Below are positions 47,442 through 56,738 of a stretch of DNA of 64,000 nucleotides, in pieces. This DNA is from Propionivibrio sp. GTDB taxonomy: Bacteria > Pseudomonadota > Gammaproteobacteria > Burkholderiales > Rhodocyclaceae. Each line of letters begins with the position of its first letter. Position 1 is the stretch's first letter. Made by a program: the position numbers and the translations under genes. Under the pieces are notes generated by a model. The model did not search any database and was not told where the DNA came from. It was given only the letters and a program-made list of their open reading frames with translations. The stretch is from positions 248,001-312,000 of the forward strand of contig JADJLB010000002.1 in assembly GCA_016705685.1 (NCBI GenBank), given 5' to 3'.

Positions 47442-48464
47442 TCACGCTGATTGTTGCGTCAGTTGTGCGTGTTCCCGGAACCATGTTGCCCATTGTGCGA
47501 TGCCTTCGGAAAGCGGAGTCTTCGGTTCGAAACCGACATCCCGCCGCAAATCCTCGACGTCGGCGTAGGTCGCGGGAACATCGCCCGCCTGCATCGGCAA
47601 AAAGTTCTTCTGTGCTTCCCGGCCCAATGCTTTTTCGATGGTTTCGATGAAGGTCAGCAATTCCACCGGCTGGTGGTTGCCGATGTTGTACACCCGATAC
47701 GGCGCCCGGCTGCTGCCGGGATCCGGATGATCGCTGTCGAATTGAGGGTTGGGCGTGGCAATGCGGTCCATGGCTTTGACCGTACCTTCGGCAATATCCT
47801 CAACGTAGGTGAAGTCACGCCGCATCTTGCCATGGTTGAAGACGTTGATCGGGCGGCCTTCAAGAATGGCGCTGGTAAACAGCCAGGGTGACATGTCCGG
47901 TCGCCCCCAGGGACCGTAGACCGTGAAGTAGCGCAGGCCGGTGGTCGGCAAACCGAACAGGTGGCTGTAACTGTGCGCCATCAGTTCGTTGGATTTCTTG
48001 GTTGCGGCGTAGAGGCTGACCGGGTGATTGACTTCGTCATGCACCGAGAACGGCATCCGGGTGTTGGCACCATAGACGCTTGAGCTGCTGGCGTATACAA
48101 GATGCTCGATGTCATGCTGACGGCAGGCTTCGAGCACGTTGGCGAATCCGACCAGATTGCTCTGGATGTAGACCTGCGGGTTGGTCAGCGAGTAGCGCAC
48201 GCCGGCTTGAGCCGCTAAATGGATGACGCGGTTGAACCGCTCGGCGGCGCACAGTTCTCCCAGCGCGGCGGAATCGGAGACATCCATGCGCACAAAACGG
48301 AAGTTGTCGAATGGCTTCAAGCAGTCGAGTCGCGCCAGCTTGAGTCGCGGGTCGTAGTAATCGTTCAGGTTGTCGATACCCACGACTTCGTCTCCGCGCG
48401 CCAGAAGGCGGCGGGCGACGTGCAGGCCTATGAACCCGGCAGCGCCGGTAACAAGGATCTTCAT
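47442..48464 (-). CDS. NAD-dependent epimerase, UDP-glucuronate 4-epimerase type
   Basis: 340 residues, ATG at 48464 (MKILVTGAAGFIGLHVA). The Rossmann motif GAAGFIG, the serine/tyrosine/lysine catalytic set (SSSSVYGANTRMP; YAATKKSNE) and VVGIDNLNDYYDPRLKLARL (near residue 30) identify the extended short-chain dehydrogenase group that includes LpsL and Cap1J, which turn UDP-glucuronate into UDP-galacturonate. A UDP-glucose 4-epimerase is less likely because of the NDYYD stretch. The gene lies between msbA and GT2 on the same strand. Confidence 0.88.
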   Translation of the reverse strand: MKILVTGAAGFIGLHVARRLLARGDEVVGIDNLNDYYDPRLKLARLDCLKPFDNFRFVRMDVSDSAALGELCAAERFNRVIHLAAQAGVRYSLTNPQVYIQSNLVGFANVLEACRQHDIEHLVYASSSSVYGANTRMPFSVHDEVNHPVSLYAATKKSNELMAHSYSHLFGLPTTGLRYFTVYGPWGRPDMSPWLFTSAILEGRPINVFNHGKMRRDFTYVEDIAEGTVKAMDRIATPNPQFDSDHPDPGSSRAPYRVYNIGNHQPVELLTFIETIEKALGREAQKNFLPMQAGDVPATYADVEDLRRDVGFEPKTPLSEGIAQWATWFREHAQLTQQSA

Positions 48465-48577
48465 CTCAGTTGACCGTTCCGAAAGTAATAGAAAGATTGA
48501 AAACACAGGGCGACAAGAATGCAAAAGCCATAATAGTTTCCGGCCTCTCCCAGTGGTTCTTCATGGTGTGGTTAAAG

Positions 48578-50428
48578 TTATTTCAAACGGGTAAAAGATT
48601 CTTGCGCAAGTGCCGGATCGGGTTCGGCAGCGTCTTCCGACACGCCTGCGTCGTTGAACTGCATGGCGTGCAGACTCGCATAATGATTATTCAGGGCCAG
48701 CAACTCCGCGTGGGTGCCTCGTTCAACGATGCGTCCCTGATCCATCACCATGATGAAATCGGCCTTTTCGATGGTGGAAAGGCGATGGGCGATGACCAGC
48801 GTGGTCCGGTTGGCGACAACTTGGTCCAGCGCATTCTGTATGTGCCGTTCCGATTCGGTGTCGAGTGACGACGTGGCTTCGTCGAGAATGAGGATAGGCG
48901 CATCTTTCAGGATGGCGCGAGCAATGGCCAGCCGTTGCCGCTGACCGCCGGAAAGCAGGACGCCGTTTTCGCCGACGAGCGTATCGTATCCGGCCGGTAA
49001 CTGGTCGATAAACTCCCGCGCATAAGCCGCTTCGGCGGCTTTTTCAATGTCCGGTCTGGGCGTGCCGGCCAGGTCGCCGTAAGCAATGTTGTTGGCGACC
49101 GTGTCATTGAACAGGGACGTTTGCTGTGTTACCAGCGCGATATGGCTGCGCAGATTGCGCAAGGTGTAGTCCTCGACGTCGGTGCCGTCAATCAGAATCT
49201 GTCCCTGCCAATGATGGTAAAAGCGCGGTATCAGGCTGGCCAGCGTCGATTTGCCGCTCCCGGAACGGCCAACAAGGGCGACCATCTGTCCCGGTTCAAT
49301 GGTGAAACTGACGTCATCCAGAACGTTTTGCTCGCTGCCCTGGTAATTGAAACTCAGATTTCTGACTTCGATCCGGCCGGAAACGCGGTCATGTTCAACT
49401 CTGCCATTGTCGGTTTCAGGGGCTTCGTCCAGTTGGGCGAAAATGCTTTCCGCGCCAGCGAGTCCTTTCTGGATCGTCGCGCTGATTTCGGAAAGCTGGC
49501 GAATCGGCTTGGGCAGCATGCCGGCTGCGGTGATGTAGGCAACCAGATCGCCGGCCGTCTGGTTGCCACGAAGCAACAGCACCAGTAGTAGAAGCACGGA
49601 CATCGAGCTGAACGTGACGAGTTGGAGGGCGGGCGTAAACGTTGCCGCGATCTTTGCCATGCGCAGCTGTTTCCTGGTGTTGACCTCGCTCGACGTCTTG
49701 AAGCGTTGAGTCTCGTAGTTTTCGCCGCCAAAACTTCGCACCACGCGATAGCCCTGTATGGTTTCGGAAGCAATATGGGTCAAATCGCCCATGGCCGACT
49801 GAATCTTCCTGCTTTGCTTGCGAAACTTGCGACTGGCGCCGCTGGCCATCACACCGATGATCGGCAGGATGGCGAGCATGACCAATGTCAGCTTCCAGTT
49901 CATCCACAGCAGGTAGCCGAAAAGGAAAACGACAGAAAGACCTTCGCGGATGAACACTTTGATCGCGTCGGTCGCCGCGCCGGTAACCATGGTGACGTTA
50001 TAGGCAATCCGCGAAATCAGGTGCCCCGAATTGTGATGATCGAAATAAGCATTGGGCAGGTGCAGCAGGCTTTCAAAAAGCGCGCGTCGCAAGTCATTGA
50101 TCAGACCCAGCGATACCCTGGCAAGGTAGTAGTTGCCAAAGAAGGAGCCGATGCCCTGCCAGACGACAATGAGCACCAACAGTAGCGGCACGCCATACGC
50201 CAGATCGAGTTTGCCGACCAGGGGGATGTCATGGAAGGTTGACCCGGATGGCAAGGTCAGGCCATCGACAAAATATTTCAGGACGGCGGCCAGCAAAGGC
50301 TGCGATGAGGCAAACACAACAAAGCCGACCAGGCTGATGGCGAACAAGCCAACCATGGGCCGCAAGTAGCTCAGCAGGCGAAGGTAAATTTTCAGGGAGG
50401 AAACGGGCTTTCTGCCGAGTTGCTGCAT
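48578..50428 (-). CDS. msbA: Lipid A export ABC transporter MsbA
   Basis: 616 residues: six membrane helices then an ATPase domain with Walker A GRSGSGKST, signature LSGGQRQRLAIARA, Walker B ILILDEATSSLD and the H-loop IAHRLSTI. MsbA flips core-lipid A across the inner membrane. It is the first gene of the minus-strand group with epimerase, GT2, VTT and GT39; 113 bases separate it from the epimerase, so a separate promoter is possible. It is divergent from the sulfatase gene. Confidence 0.93.
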   Translation of the reverse strand: MQQLGRKPVSSLKIYLRLLSYLRPMVGLFAISLVGFVVFASSQPLLAAVLKYFVDGLTLPSGSTFHDIPLVGKLDLAYGVPLLLVLIVVWQGIGSFFGNYYLARVSLGLINDLRRALFESLLHLPNAYFDHHNSGHLISRIAYNVTMVTGAATDAIKVFIREGLSVVFLFGYLLWMNWKLTLVMLAILPIIGVMASGASRKFRKQSRKIQSAMGDLTHIASETIQGYRVVRSFGGENYETQRFKTSSEVNTRKQLRMAKIAATFTPALQLVTFSSMSVLLLLVLLLRGNQTAGDLVAYITAAGMLPKPIRQLSEISATIQKGLAGAESIFAQLDEAPETDNGRVEHDRVSGRIEVRNLSFNYQGSEQNVLDDVSFTIEPGQMVALVGRSGSGKSTLASLIPRFYHHWQGQILIDGTDVEDYTLRNLRSHIALVTQQTSLFNDTVANNIAYGDLAGTPRPDIEKAAEAAYAREFIDQLPAGYDTLVGENGVLLSGGQRQRLAIARAILKDAPILILDEATSSLDTESERHIQNALDQVVANRTTLVIAHRLSTIEKADFIMVMDQGRIVERGTHAELLALNNHYASLHAMQFNDAGVSEDAAEPDPALAQESFTRLK

Positions 50429-50623
50429 CGATAAGGTGTTCTTGCTGGAGAGTTGATCCGGCAGTTTAGCATGGCGGAGATTTCCCCATGCAGATCGGGT
50501 CAGCCGGCAACATGCGAGCTGACGGATTGCAGCGGCGTCAGGGTATACTCACACGTTTCATAACGGAACCAGGGTGCGAAATCTGCAGGCCGGTTTCGTG
50601 CCCTGGACCGCCTGCTGCGCCTC

Positions 50624-52547
50624 GTGGAGATGTCTCGCTTGCTAACTGTCCCCCAATTACGACGTGTTCTGGCTTATTTTTTTCTATTGACCTACGTGGT
50701 GCTGCTGGGCATCACCTGGGACGGGATTGATTTTGCCTGGGCACGCAGCGAAGGGGCGCTGACCTTCGGGTTTGCCGTAGCGGTATGGCTGACCTACGGC
50801 CTGATCTACCTGCTACCGGCACTGCTCATCACCGGGCTGGTCGAGAAACTCGTGCATCGCCAGCGCGAACACGGGCACAAAGCGGTCTTCTACCCCTGGC
50901 CGTACTCAGCACCGGCATCACCACCCTGTTCTTCTACGCCAACGCCAAGCTCTATACGCTCTACGGCATGTTCATCAACAGCTTCGTCATCAACCTGGTC
51001 TCCACCCCGGGTGGTCTCGAATCGCTGGGCGCCAGCACCGCCTCCAAGCTCACGTTCGTCGCCATCGCCGCCGCCTTCCTCCTGCTGCAAGCCCTCCTGC
51101 TGGCGGCCACCCTGTACGCTTACCGGCGCTTCGGCGAACCGAACTGGATCCCGCGCCGCTTCTTCACCGGCCTGCTGATCCTGTTCGCCGTCACCACCGT
51201 CGGCGAGCGCCTGGTGTACGCCTACACCACCGCCACTGGCGTCGCCAGCATCAGTTCCCTGACCCTCAAGGTCCCCTACTACCTCGGCCTGTCCGCGCGC
51301 GGGGTGCTCCACAGGCTCGGGGTCAAGGTCAAGCGCTCCCAGACCTTCCAACTGGCCCAGGGCAATCTGAATTACCCCCTGCACCCCCTGGAGGTCACCA
51401 CGCCGGCCGCTCCCCTCAACATCGTCTGGCTGGTCTCGGAATCGTGGCGTGCCGACACGCTAGACGCCGAAATCATGCCCCACACCTGGGCCTTTGCCCA
51501 GAACGCCCAGCGCTTCACGCACAACTACAGCGGCGGCAACGGGACGCGTGTCGGCATGTTCTGATGTTCACCGGCATTCCGGGCAGCTACTGGTTCCCCG
51601 TGCTGGCCGAACGCAAAGGCGCGCCGCTCATCGACGTGCTCAAGAGCCAGAACTACCAGATGAGCTTTTACACCAGCGCCAAGTTCTCCTACCCTGAATT
51701 CGATGCGACCATCTTCAGCCAGGTGCCGACCGAGCAGTTGCATGAGATCGCCGGAGGAGCGCCCGGCTGGGAAAAGGACCAGCAGAACGTCGCCCACCTG
51801 CTCAAGTTCATCGACACGCGCGACAAGCACCGGCCGTTCTTCACCTTCATGTTCTTCGAATCGCCCCATGCCCGCTACTACTTTCCGCCCGAGAGCGTGA
51901 TCCGCACGCCGTATCTGGACGATATCAATTACTTCACCCTGAGCAAGACCGAACTGGCCAGCCAGATTCATCTGATCAAGAACCGTTACCTCAATTCGGT
52001 GCATCATCTGGACAGTCAGTTTGGCCGTGTGTTCGATTACCTGAAGCAGCATGACCTGCTGAAGAACACCGTCGTCCTGATGCTCGGCGATCACGGCGAG
52101 GAGTTCTTGGAGAACGGGCGCTGGGGGCATAATTCGGCCTTTACCGATCAGCAGACGCGTACGCCGCTGGTCCTCTGGGTGCCGGGTATGAAGCCGTCGG
52201 TCTATGAGGGGATGAGCAATCACATGGATGTGATTCCGATGCTGATGCCGATGCTCGGGGTCAAGAACCCCCAGCAGGACTATACGACCGGCTTCAATCT
52301 GCTCGCCGGGGAAACCCGGGATCATGCGGTCATCGCCGAATGGTCAAGCACCGGTTATATCGATCGCGATGCCAAGATCACCCTGCCGCTGTCGGTCGTG
52401 GCAGCGCAGCACCCCCTGGTCACCGGCCCCCACGATGAGGTGCTCTCTCCCCAGGAGCAGGATGCCCTCTTCGCCCGTAAAGCCAAAAACCTCGCCGCTA
52501 TGTTGGAAGAATTGGGGCGCTATCTCAAGAAATCTCAAGCGAAGTAA
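50624..52547 (+). CDS. Membrane sulfatase-fold protein (LtaS / YejM-like), two frameshifts
   Basis: The whole sequence encodes about 640 residues: five N-terminal membrane helices (RRVLAYFFLLTYVVLLG onwards), then a periplasmic alkaline-phosphatase-like domain with WLVSESWRADTLD, nucleophile in SGGNGTRVG, and LMLGDHGEEF with GHNSAF. Two one-base deletions break it: near 50893-50896, where four C should be five (FYP-LAVLSTG), and near 51560, after VGMF and before MFTGIPGS. LtaS-type enzymes transfer phosphoglycerol or phosphoethanolamine; YejM regulates LPS levels. Its place next to msbA fits an LPS function. Start is GTG 50624 or ATG 50630. Confidence 0.8.
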
Positions 52548-52583
52548 TGCCATCGATCCTCATCTAGGAAGAATTGCTTCTAT

Positions 52584-53558
52584 ATGGAACAAGCAGAAAA
52601 GAAGCTAGGAGTGCTCCCCGAGTGCCCTATTTGCGATACGCCGTCTCGCTACGAATTCAGCGGACGTGATTTGATGTTCGACTTGCACGAGCGCTATGAC
52701 TATTACGCTTGTCCCACATGCGGGGGGGTTTTTCAAAGCCCAATGCCGGATATGGAAACCATAGCCACGTTCTACCCGGAAACCTACACAGTGTTCGATC
52801 AGGAGAGTCGGACAAGAAGCTTGAGCAGATTGAAAAAGGCGGTATTGCAGAGGGTACGCGGCTACGATCACTTGCAATCGACGCTGTTCTATCGTCTGCT
52901 GGCAGCGGTTACCGCCTTATTTCGGCAACCGACAACACCGGCCTGGAATGGCGGTGGCCGCATGCTCGACGTAGGTTGCGGCAACGGGCGCTTCTTGACG
53001 ACCATGCGCACGCTGGGCTGGGATGTGCAGGGAGTGGAACTTAGTGAAAACGGAATGAAGGCTTGTCGCATGAGCGGGTTGTCGGTGCATCACGGCGATC
53101 TGGCTTCTGCTCAATTTCCCGACGGGTACTTCGATCTGGTTACGGTGCGCCATGTCATCGAGCATGTGCCTGAGCCTCGCTCTTTCATGGCCGAGTTGAC
53201 TCGAATCCTGCGACCGGGCGGGTACTTAGTGGTTGAAACTCCAAGCAGCGAAGCGCTTGGTCGACAGTGGTTCAATACGTACTGGTATGCCAACGATGTG
53301 CCAAGACATCTTTTCCTTTTTTCGCCTGCCAATCTTGAACGTTTGGGTACAAGTTTTGGATTGCGGAAATCTGGTTTGGTGATGGAGGCGTCCCCAAAAA
53401 TATTCCTCAACAGTATCGACTATTTGAATCGCAACGATCGCAAGCCGTCGAAACGGATTCGCTGGCGCCGCTTCCTTGCAAGTGCATATACTTGGCTGGC
53501 GCAGCGCGAGGGACGTGGTGACACGATGCAGATAACTTTCATCAAACCAGCAGCGTAA
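52584..53558 (+). CDS. SAM-dependent methyltransferase with N-terminal zinc ribbon
   Basis: 324 residues. CPICDT near residue 14 and CPTCGG near residue 48 suggest a zinc-ribbon. The Rossmann methyltransferase domain shows MLDVGCGNGRFL, then LVTVRHVIEHVPEPRS. This architecture is common in polysaccharide clusters, where such enzymes modify sugars. G+C is clearly lower than in the waa/msbA genes. It follows the sulfatase gene by 36 bases and precedes GT4 by 28; the substrate is unknown. Confidence 0.82.
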   Translation: MEQAEKKLGVLPECPICDTPSRYEFSGRDLMFDLHERYDYYACPTCGGVFQSPMPDMETIATFYPETYTVFDQESRTRSLSRLKKAVLQRVRGYDHLQSTLFYRLLAAVTALFRQPTTPAWNGGGRMLDVGCGNGRFLTTMRTLGWDVQGVELSENGMKACRMSGLSVHHGDLASAQFPDGYFDLVTVRHVIEHVPEPRSFMAELTRILRPGGYLVVETPSSEALGRQWFNTYWYANDVPRHLFLFSPANLERLGTSFGLRKSGLVMEASPKIFLNSIDYLNRNDRKPSKRIRWRRFLASAYTWLAQREGRGDTMQITFIKPAA

Positions 53559-53586
53559 TCCAGTGCTGACAGACGCATAACCCGAT

Positions 53587-54567
53587 ATGACAAAGAACAT
53601 ATTGTTTCTTTCAAAAGGAGATGATTCGGCTTCCTCCCGTTATCGCGCGCTGCAGTATTTTCCTTTGCTACAGCAAGCAGGTTTTGCAGCTGCTCATACC
53701 GCAGTTTCTGGGGGAGTTAGCGCATACCTTTCTGCGCTACGCAGCGCTGCTGTTGCCGATATTGTTGTCGTCCTTCGTAAGACCTTTCCGGCCCCGATAC
53801 TCTGGCTGTTGCGTCGGTTATCTGACAAACTGGTATTTGATTTTGACGACGCGATATTCTGTAATACCGACGGTTCGCCTTCTGCCACACGCATGCGCCG
53901 TTTTGCAGCAACGGCCGGTGCCTGCGACCACATACTTGCAGGCAACGGTTTCCTGGCAAGACAAGCCGCACGTTTCAATCCGGCTGTCACAGTGATTCCG
54001 ACTTGTGTGGACGCGCGGCGGTATTCCGCGGAGGCTGGAAAACCTGAGGGCATGATCGATCTAGTCTGGATCGGCAGTCGCTCAACAAGGAAGTACTTGC
54101 TGGAAGCGCTCCCAGCCTTGCGCCTTGCATCTGCGAGCACACCTCGACTACGCTTGAAAATTATTGCCGACTTCGATTTGCCTGACGCTGGTCTTCCAAC
54201 ACTGGCGGTACCATGGCGTTCGGCAACCGAGGCGAATGAACTCGCCTCCGCTCATATCGGCATCGCCCCGATGCGCGACGATGACTGGAGTCGCGGGAAG
54301 TGTGCCTTGAAAATACTGCAGTACATGGCCTCCGGGCTTCCGGTCGTTTCCTCGAACGTCGGAGCCAATGCCGAAGTGGTTGATCACGGAAAGACAGGCT
54401 ACTTGGTCAATTCGGATGAACAATGGTGCGCGCGCCTCGTCGAACTGGCTGGCGATGCAGATTTGCGTCATCGGTTTGGAGAGGAGGGGCGAAGACGGGT
54501 GGAAAGTGACTATTCAGTTGAGCCCGTTTTTTCCCGGATACGATCGGTTCTGGACGCGTTAGTGTGA
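53587..54567 (+). CDS. GT4-family glycosyltransferase
   Basis: 326 residues of GT-B type: N-terminal domain NILFLSKGDDSASSRYRALQYFPLL and C-terminal nucleotide-sugar region with IGIAPMRDDDWSRGKCALKI and LQYMASGLPVVSSNVGANAEVV. It would add a sugar to a surface polysaccharide. AAAGGAG-type bases are not obvious upstream. Low G+C relative to the flanks suggests acquisition with its cluster. The last 58 bases overlap the converging gene's 3' end. Confidence 0.85.
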   Translation: MTKNILFLSKGDDSASSRYRALQYFPLLQQAGFAAAHTAVSGGVSAYLSALRSAAVADIVVVLRKTFPAPILWLLRRLSDKLVFDFDDAIFCNTDGSPSATRMRRFAATAGACDHILAGNGFLARQAARFNPAVTVIPTCVDARRYSAEAGKPEGMIDLVWIGSRSTRKYLLEALPALRLASASTPRLRLKIIADFDLPDAGLPTLAVPWRSATEANELASAHIGIAPMRDDDWSRGKCALKILQYMASGLPVVSSNVGANAEVVDHGKTGYLVNSDEQWCARLVELAGDADLRHRFGEEGRRRVESDYSVEPVFSRIRSVLDALV

Positions 54568-56036
54568 CCCTTTCCCGATATCGGTTCGGCGATGACGACC
54601 GCGTCACCATCGGTCAAGGCGAATCGCCGGATCACACGCAAGCCGATGCGCGTCAGCCAAGGGGTAACGTCCGGTTCCCTGCGCGACACTTCGAGTACGA
54701 CCAAATCGTAGCGATCCTGTCCGAGCGCGTCCGGCAGAAGTGAGCGGTCCGGCTCAGCAAGCCGGGTCGCAAAACGCCAGCCTGCATAATACGCTGCGCG
54801 CGGGCTTTCGATATAGACGCGGGGTGATTCGGTTGCGTTCTGCGCAAGCCAATGCCCAGCCTCGACAAATTGCTGCTTACTCGGGTTGAGCGCAATGACG
54901 TTGTTGGCCATGATGACCAAGGCAAGCAGAGTCATGGCATGCTGCCAGCGCGGAAACCGTCGTATCAGCAACCAGAAGCCATAGCCGATCAAGGGGGCCG
55001 ATAGCAGGCCCAAGACCGTAACGTAGCGACCTGCGAGAAACTGTTGGTCGAGAACAAAAATCACCAATACGAAGATATGGGCGATGAAAGCCCATGCAAA
55101 GGGCTGCCAGCGCAGCATGACCTTGCGGAATAACGGTGTGGAAAAAAGGTATACCAACGGGATGAGGAATGGGCCAAGTTGTTTGGCGAATTTTATTGGG
55201 ATGATAGAAATCGAGCCAAAGAACAATATGGCCTTGGCCTGGTCACGAGCGTAGGGGATCAAGGCGGCCGATAACGCCTGCGCTTTCATATCAAATCCCG
55301 CAAGCTTGAACCGGGAGAACTCCCCCGAGAGTCGACTACCGGATTCGAGTTGTCCGAGAAAATAGAGCAGCGCAAAGGCGGCAATTGCAAGAGCAGGCAA
55401 GCCGGCAATCATGAACATACGTTGGCATTTCTTGCCACTCGGCGAGGCGAACCATTGCCATAGAAGCAACGCTGGAAAGAATATGAGCGCTTCAGGGCGG
55501 AAGAGTGCTGAAATCCCAAGCGCCAGCTGTATTAGCAGAGCAGTTCCCCAGCGCGGCGTGTCTGACCAACGCAGGGAGAGCCAAAATGCAAGCATGAAAA
55601 AAAACCAGCAACCGTATTCGCGTAAGATTTCATCGCGATAGTGATTGAGTCCAGGCAAGGCAAGAAGGACGAGACAAATAGGCCACACGGCTTCAGGAAA
55701 CATGCGCTTAGCGCAATTCACCATCAAACCACATGCTCCAGCAAAAAACAGGGTGTTCAAAAGGTGCCCGGACGTTTCCAGGCCAAGGCCTGTCAGTTTT
55801 GAAACCAATCCCATCAGTATGGGCAGGAAAGGCCAACTAAAAGTCATTCGGGCGGCACCAAACCCTTCATCCAGGAAAACGCGGGCCGTATCGACGTAGA
55901 GCATGCCATCCTTGTTAAGCGATCCGCTGGTCGAAATGGCTATCCATGAAATGACGAGGCTGGCAACAAACGCCACTCTTGCTGGGGTTGCCCAACCGGT
56001 AAATCGATTGAATAAGGATGAAGACGAGGAAAACAT
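54510..56036 (-). CDS. Membrane glycosyltransferase-like protein (GT-C / ArnT-like)
   Basis: 508 residues, about eleven membrane helices. The first loop contains SLNKDGMLYVDTARVFLDEG, an acidic first-loop pattern typical of GT-C enzymes, and EILREYGCWFFFMLAFW follows later. The soluble C-terminal part (SKQQFVEAGHWLAQNA) is as in PMT_2 proteins. The donor would be a polyprenyl-linked sugar. It converges with the GT4 gene and its 3' end overlaps it by 58 bases; transcription of both would interfere. Confidence 0.78.
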   Translation of the reverse strand: MFSSSSSLFNRFTGWATPARVAFVASLVISWIAISTSGSLNKDGMLYVDTARVFLDEGFGAARMTFSWPFLPILMGLVSKLTGLGLETSGHLLNTLFFAGACGLMVNCAKRMFPEAVWPICLVLLALPGLNHYRDEILREYGCWFFFMLAFWLSLRWSDTPRWGTALLIQLALGISALFRPEALIFFPALLLWQWFASPSGKKCQRMFMIAGLPALAIAAFALLYFLGQLESGSRLSGEFSRFKLAGFDMKAQALSAALIPYARDQAKAILFFGSISIIPIKFAKQLGPFLIPLVYLFSTPLFRKVMLRWQPFAWAFIAHIFVLVIFVLDQQFLAGRYVTVLGLLSAPLIGYGFWLLIRRFPRWQHAMTLLALVIMANNVIALNPSKQQFVEAGHWLAQNATESPRVYIESPRAAYYAGWRFATRLAEPDRSLLPDALGQDRYDLVVLEVSRREPDVTPWLTRIGLRVIRRFALTDGDAVVIAEPISGKGHTNASRTDRIREKTGSTE

Positions 56037-56042
56037 ACGGGT

Positions 56043-56732
56043 TCAGTCGTAGGTGGCCACAGCGGGTTTGTTCCGATAGCCGATCATTTCGATGGTTGTC
56101 GGTGGTATCAGATAGCGGTGTTGCGTCAGCCAACGAAAAAGTCCAACGTATCCCAGAAGAGTGAGTAAATCTGCGCTGAAGCTGCGTAGAACCTGCCCCC
56201 TCTTGCGAAACCACGATCCTTTTAATCGGATTCTGGAAAGGTCTTCGTCGATCATGCGAAAGTCATCTACTACGTCTGTAGTAAGACGAGCGGCTGACTC
56301 GTCAAACAAGAGGTCGGGAAAGAGCTTCTTGACGCCTTCGGGTGTAAACCGCCAGTAATCCGACGGGTAGCCATGAAACTTCCATGCGTGAGGCACAGAG
56401 ACGTACAAACAACCATTGGGTTCAAGAAGCCGGGTAATGTTCTCTGCCATCAGAAAAGGTTGATCGCAGTGCTCAAGAACGCTTAAGCAGAAAATGGTAT
56501 TGAATCGTTTTCCCCCCAAGGTGGCATCAATCTGATCGAAGGGGCTGGTAAAGTCGACGACCAGATCTACACCTTTCCCAGGCGACATGTCGACGCCAAC
56601 ATAAGATTCATTGGGGAAAAGGCATCTCAGATTTACAGTGGAACCATAATCTCTTGCGCCAATTTCTAGAAAGGAGCCCTTGAATTGTTTCTTGTTCTGT
56701 TGAATGTATAGCTCGTGGTTCTTGAATCCCAT
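56043..56732 (-). CDS. Class I methyltransferase of a surface-polysaccharide cluster
   Basis: 229 residues with SFLEIGARDYGSTVNLR and VLEHCDQPFLMAENITRLLE. The AdoMet-binding Gly-rich motif is FLEIGARDYG, a variant. A YVSVPHAWKFHGYPSDYWRF stretch with WRFTPEG is shared with sugar O-methyltransferase families. Six bases separate its stop from the next gene on the same strand and the carbamoyltransferase lies upstream, so both may modify the same sugar. Confidence 0.75.
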   Translation of the reverse strand: MGFKNHELYIQQNKKQFKGSFLEIGARDYGSTVNLRCLFPNESYVGVDMSPGKGVDLVVDFTSPFDQIDATLGGKRFNTIFCLSVLEHCDQPFLMAENITRLLEPNGCLYVSVPHAWKFHGYPSDYWRFTPEGVKKLFPDLLFDESAARLTTDVVDDFRMIDEDLSRIRLKGSWFRKRGQVLRSFSADLLTLLGYVGLFRWLTQHRYLIPPTTIEMIGYRNKPAVATYD

Positions 56733-56738
56733 CTCGAT

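Noticed and set aside
48465-48577. Small RNA or promoter between msbA and the epimerase gene
   Set aside because: An A/T-rich patch is present, but no -35/-10 pair or stable stem-loop could be supported by eye.
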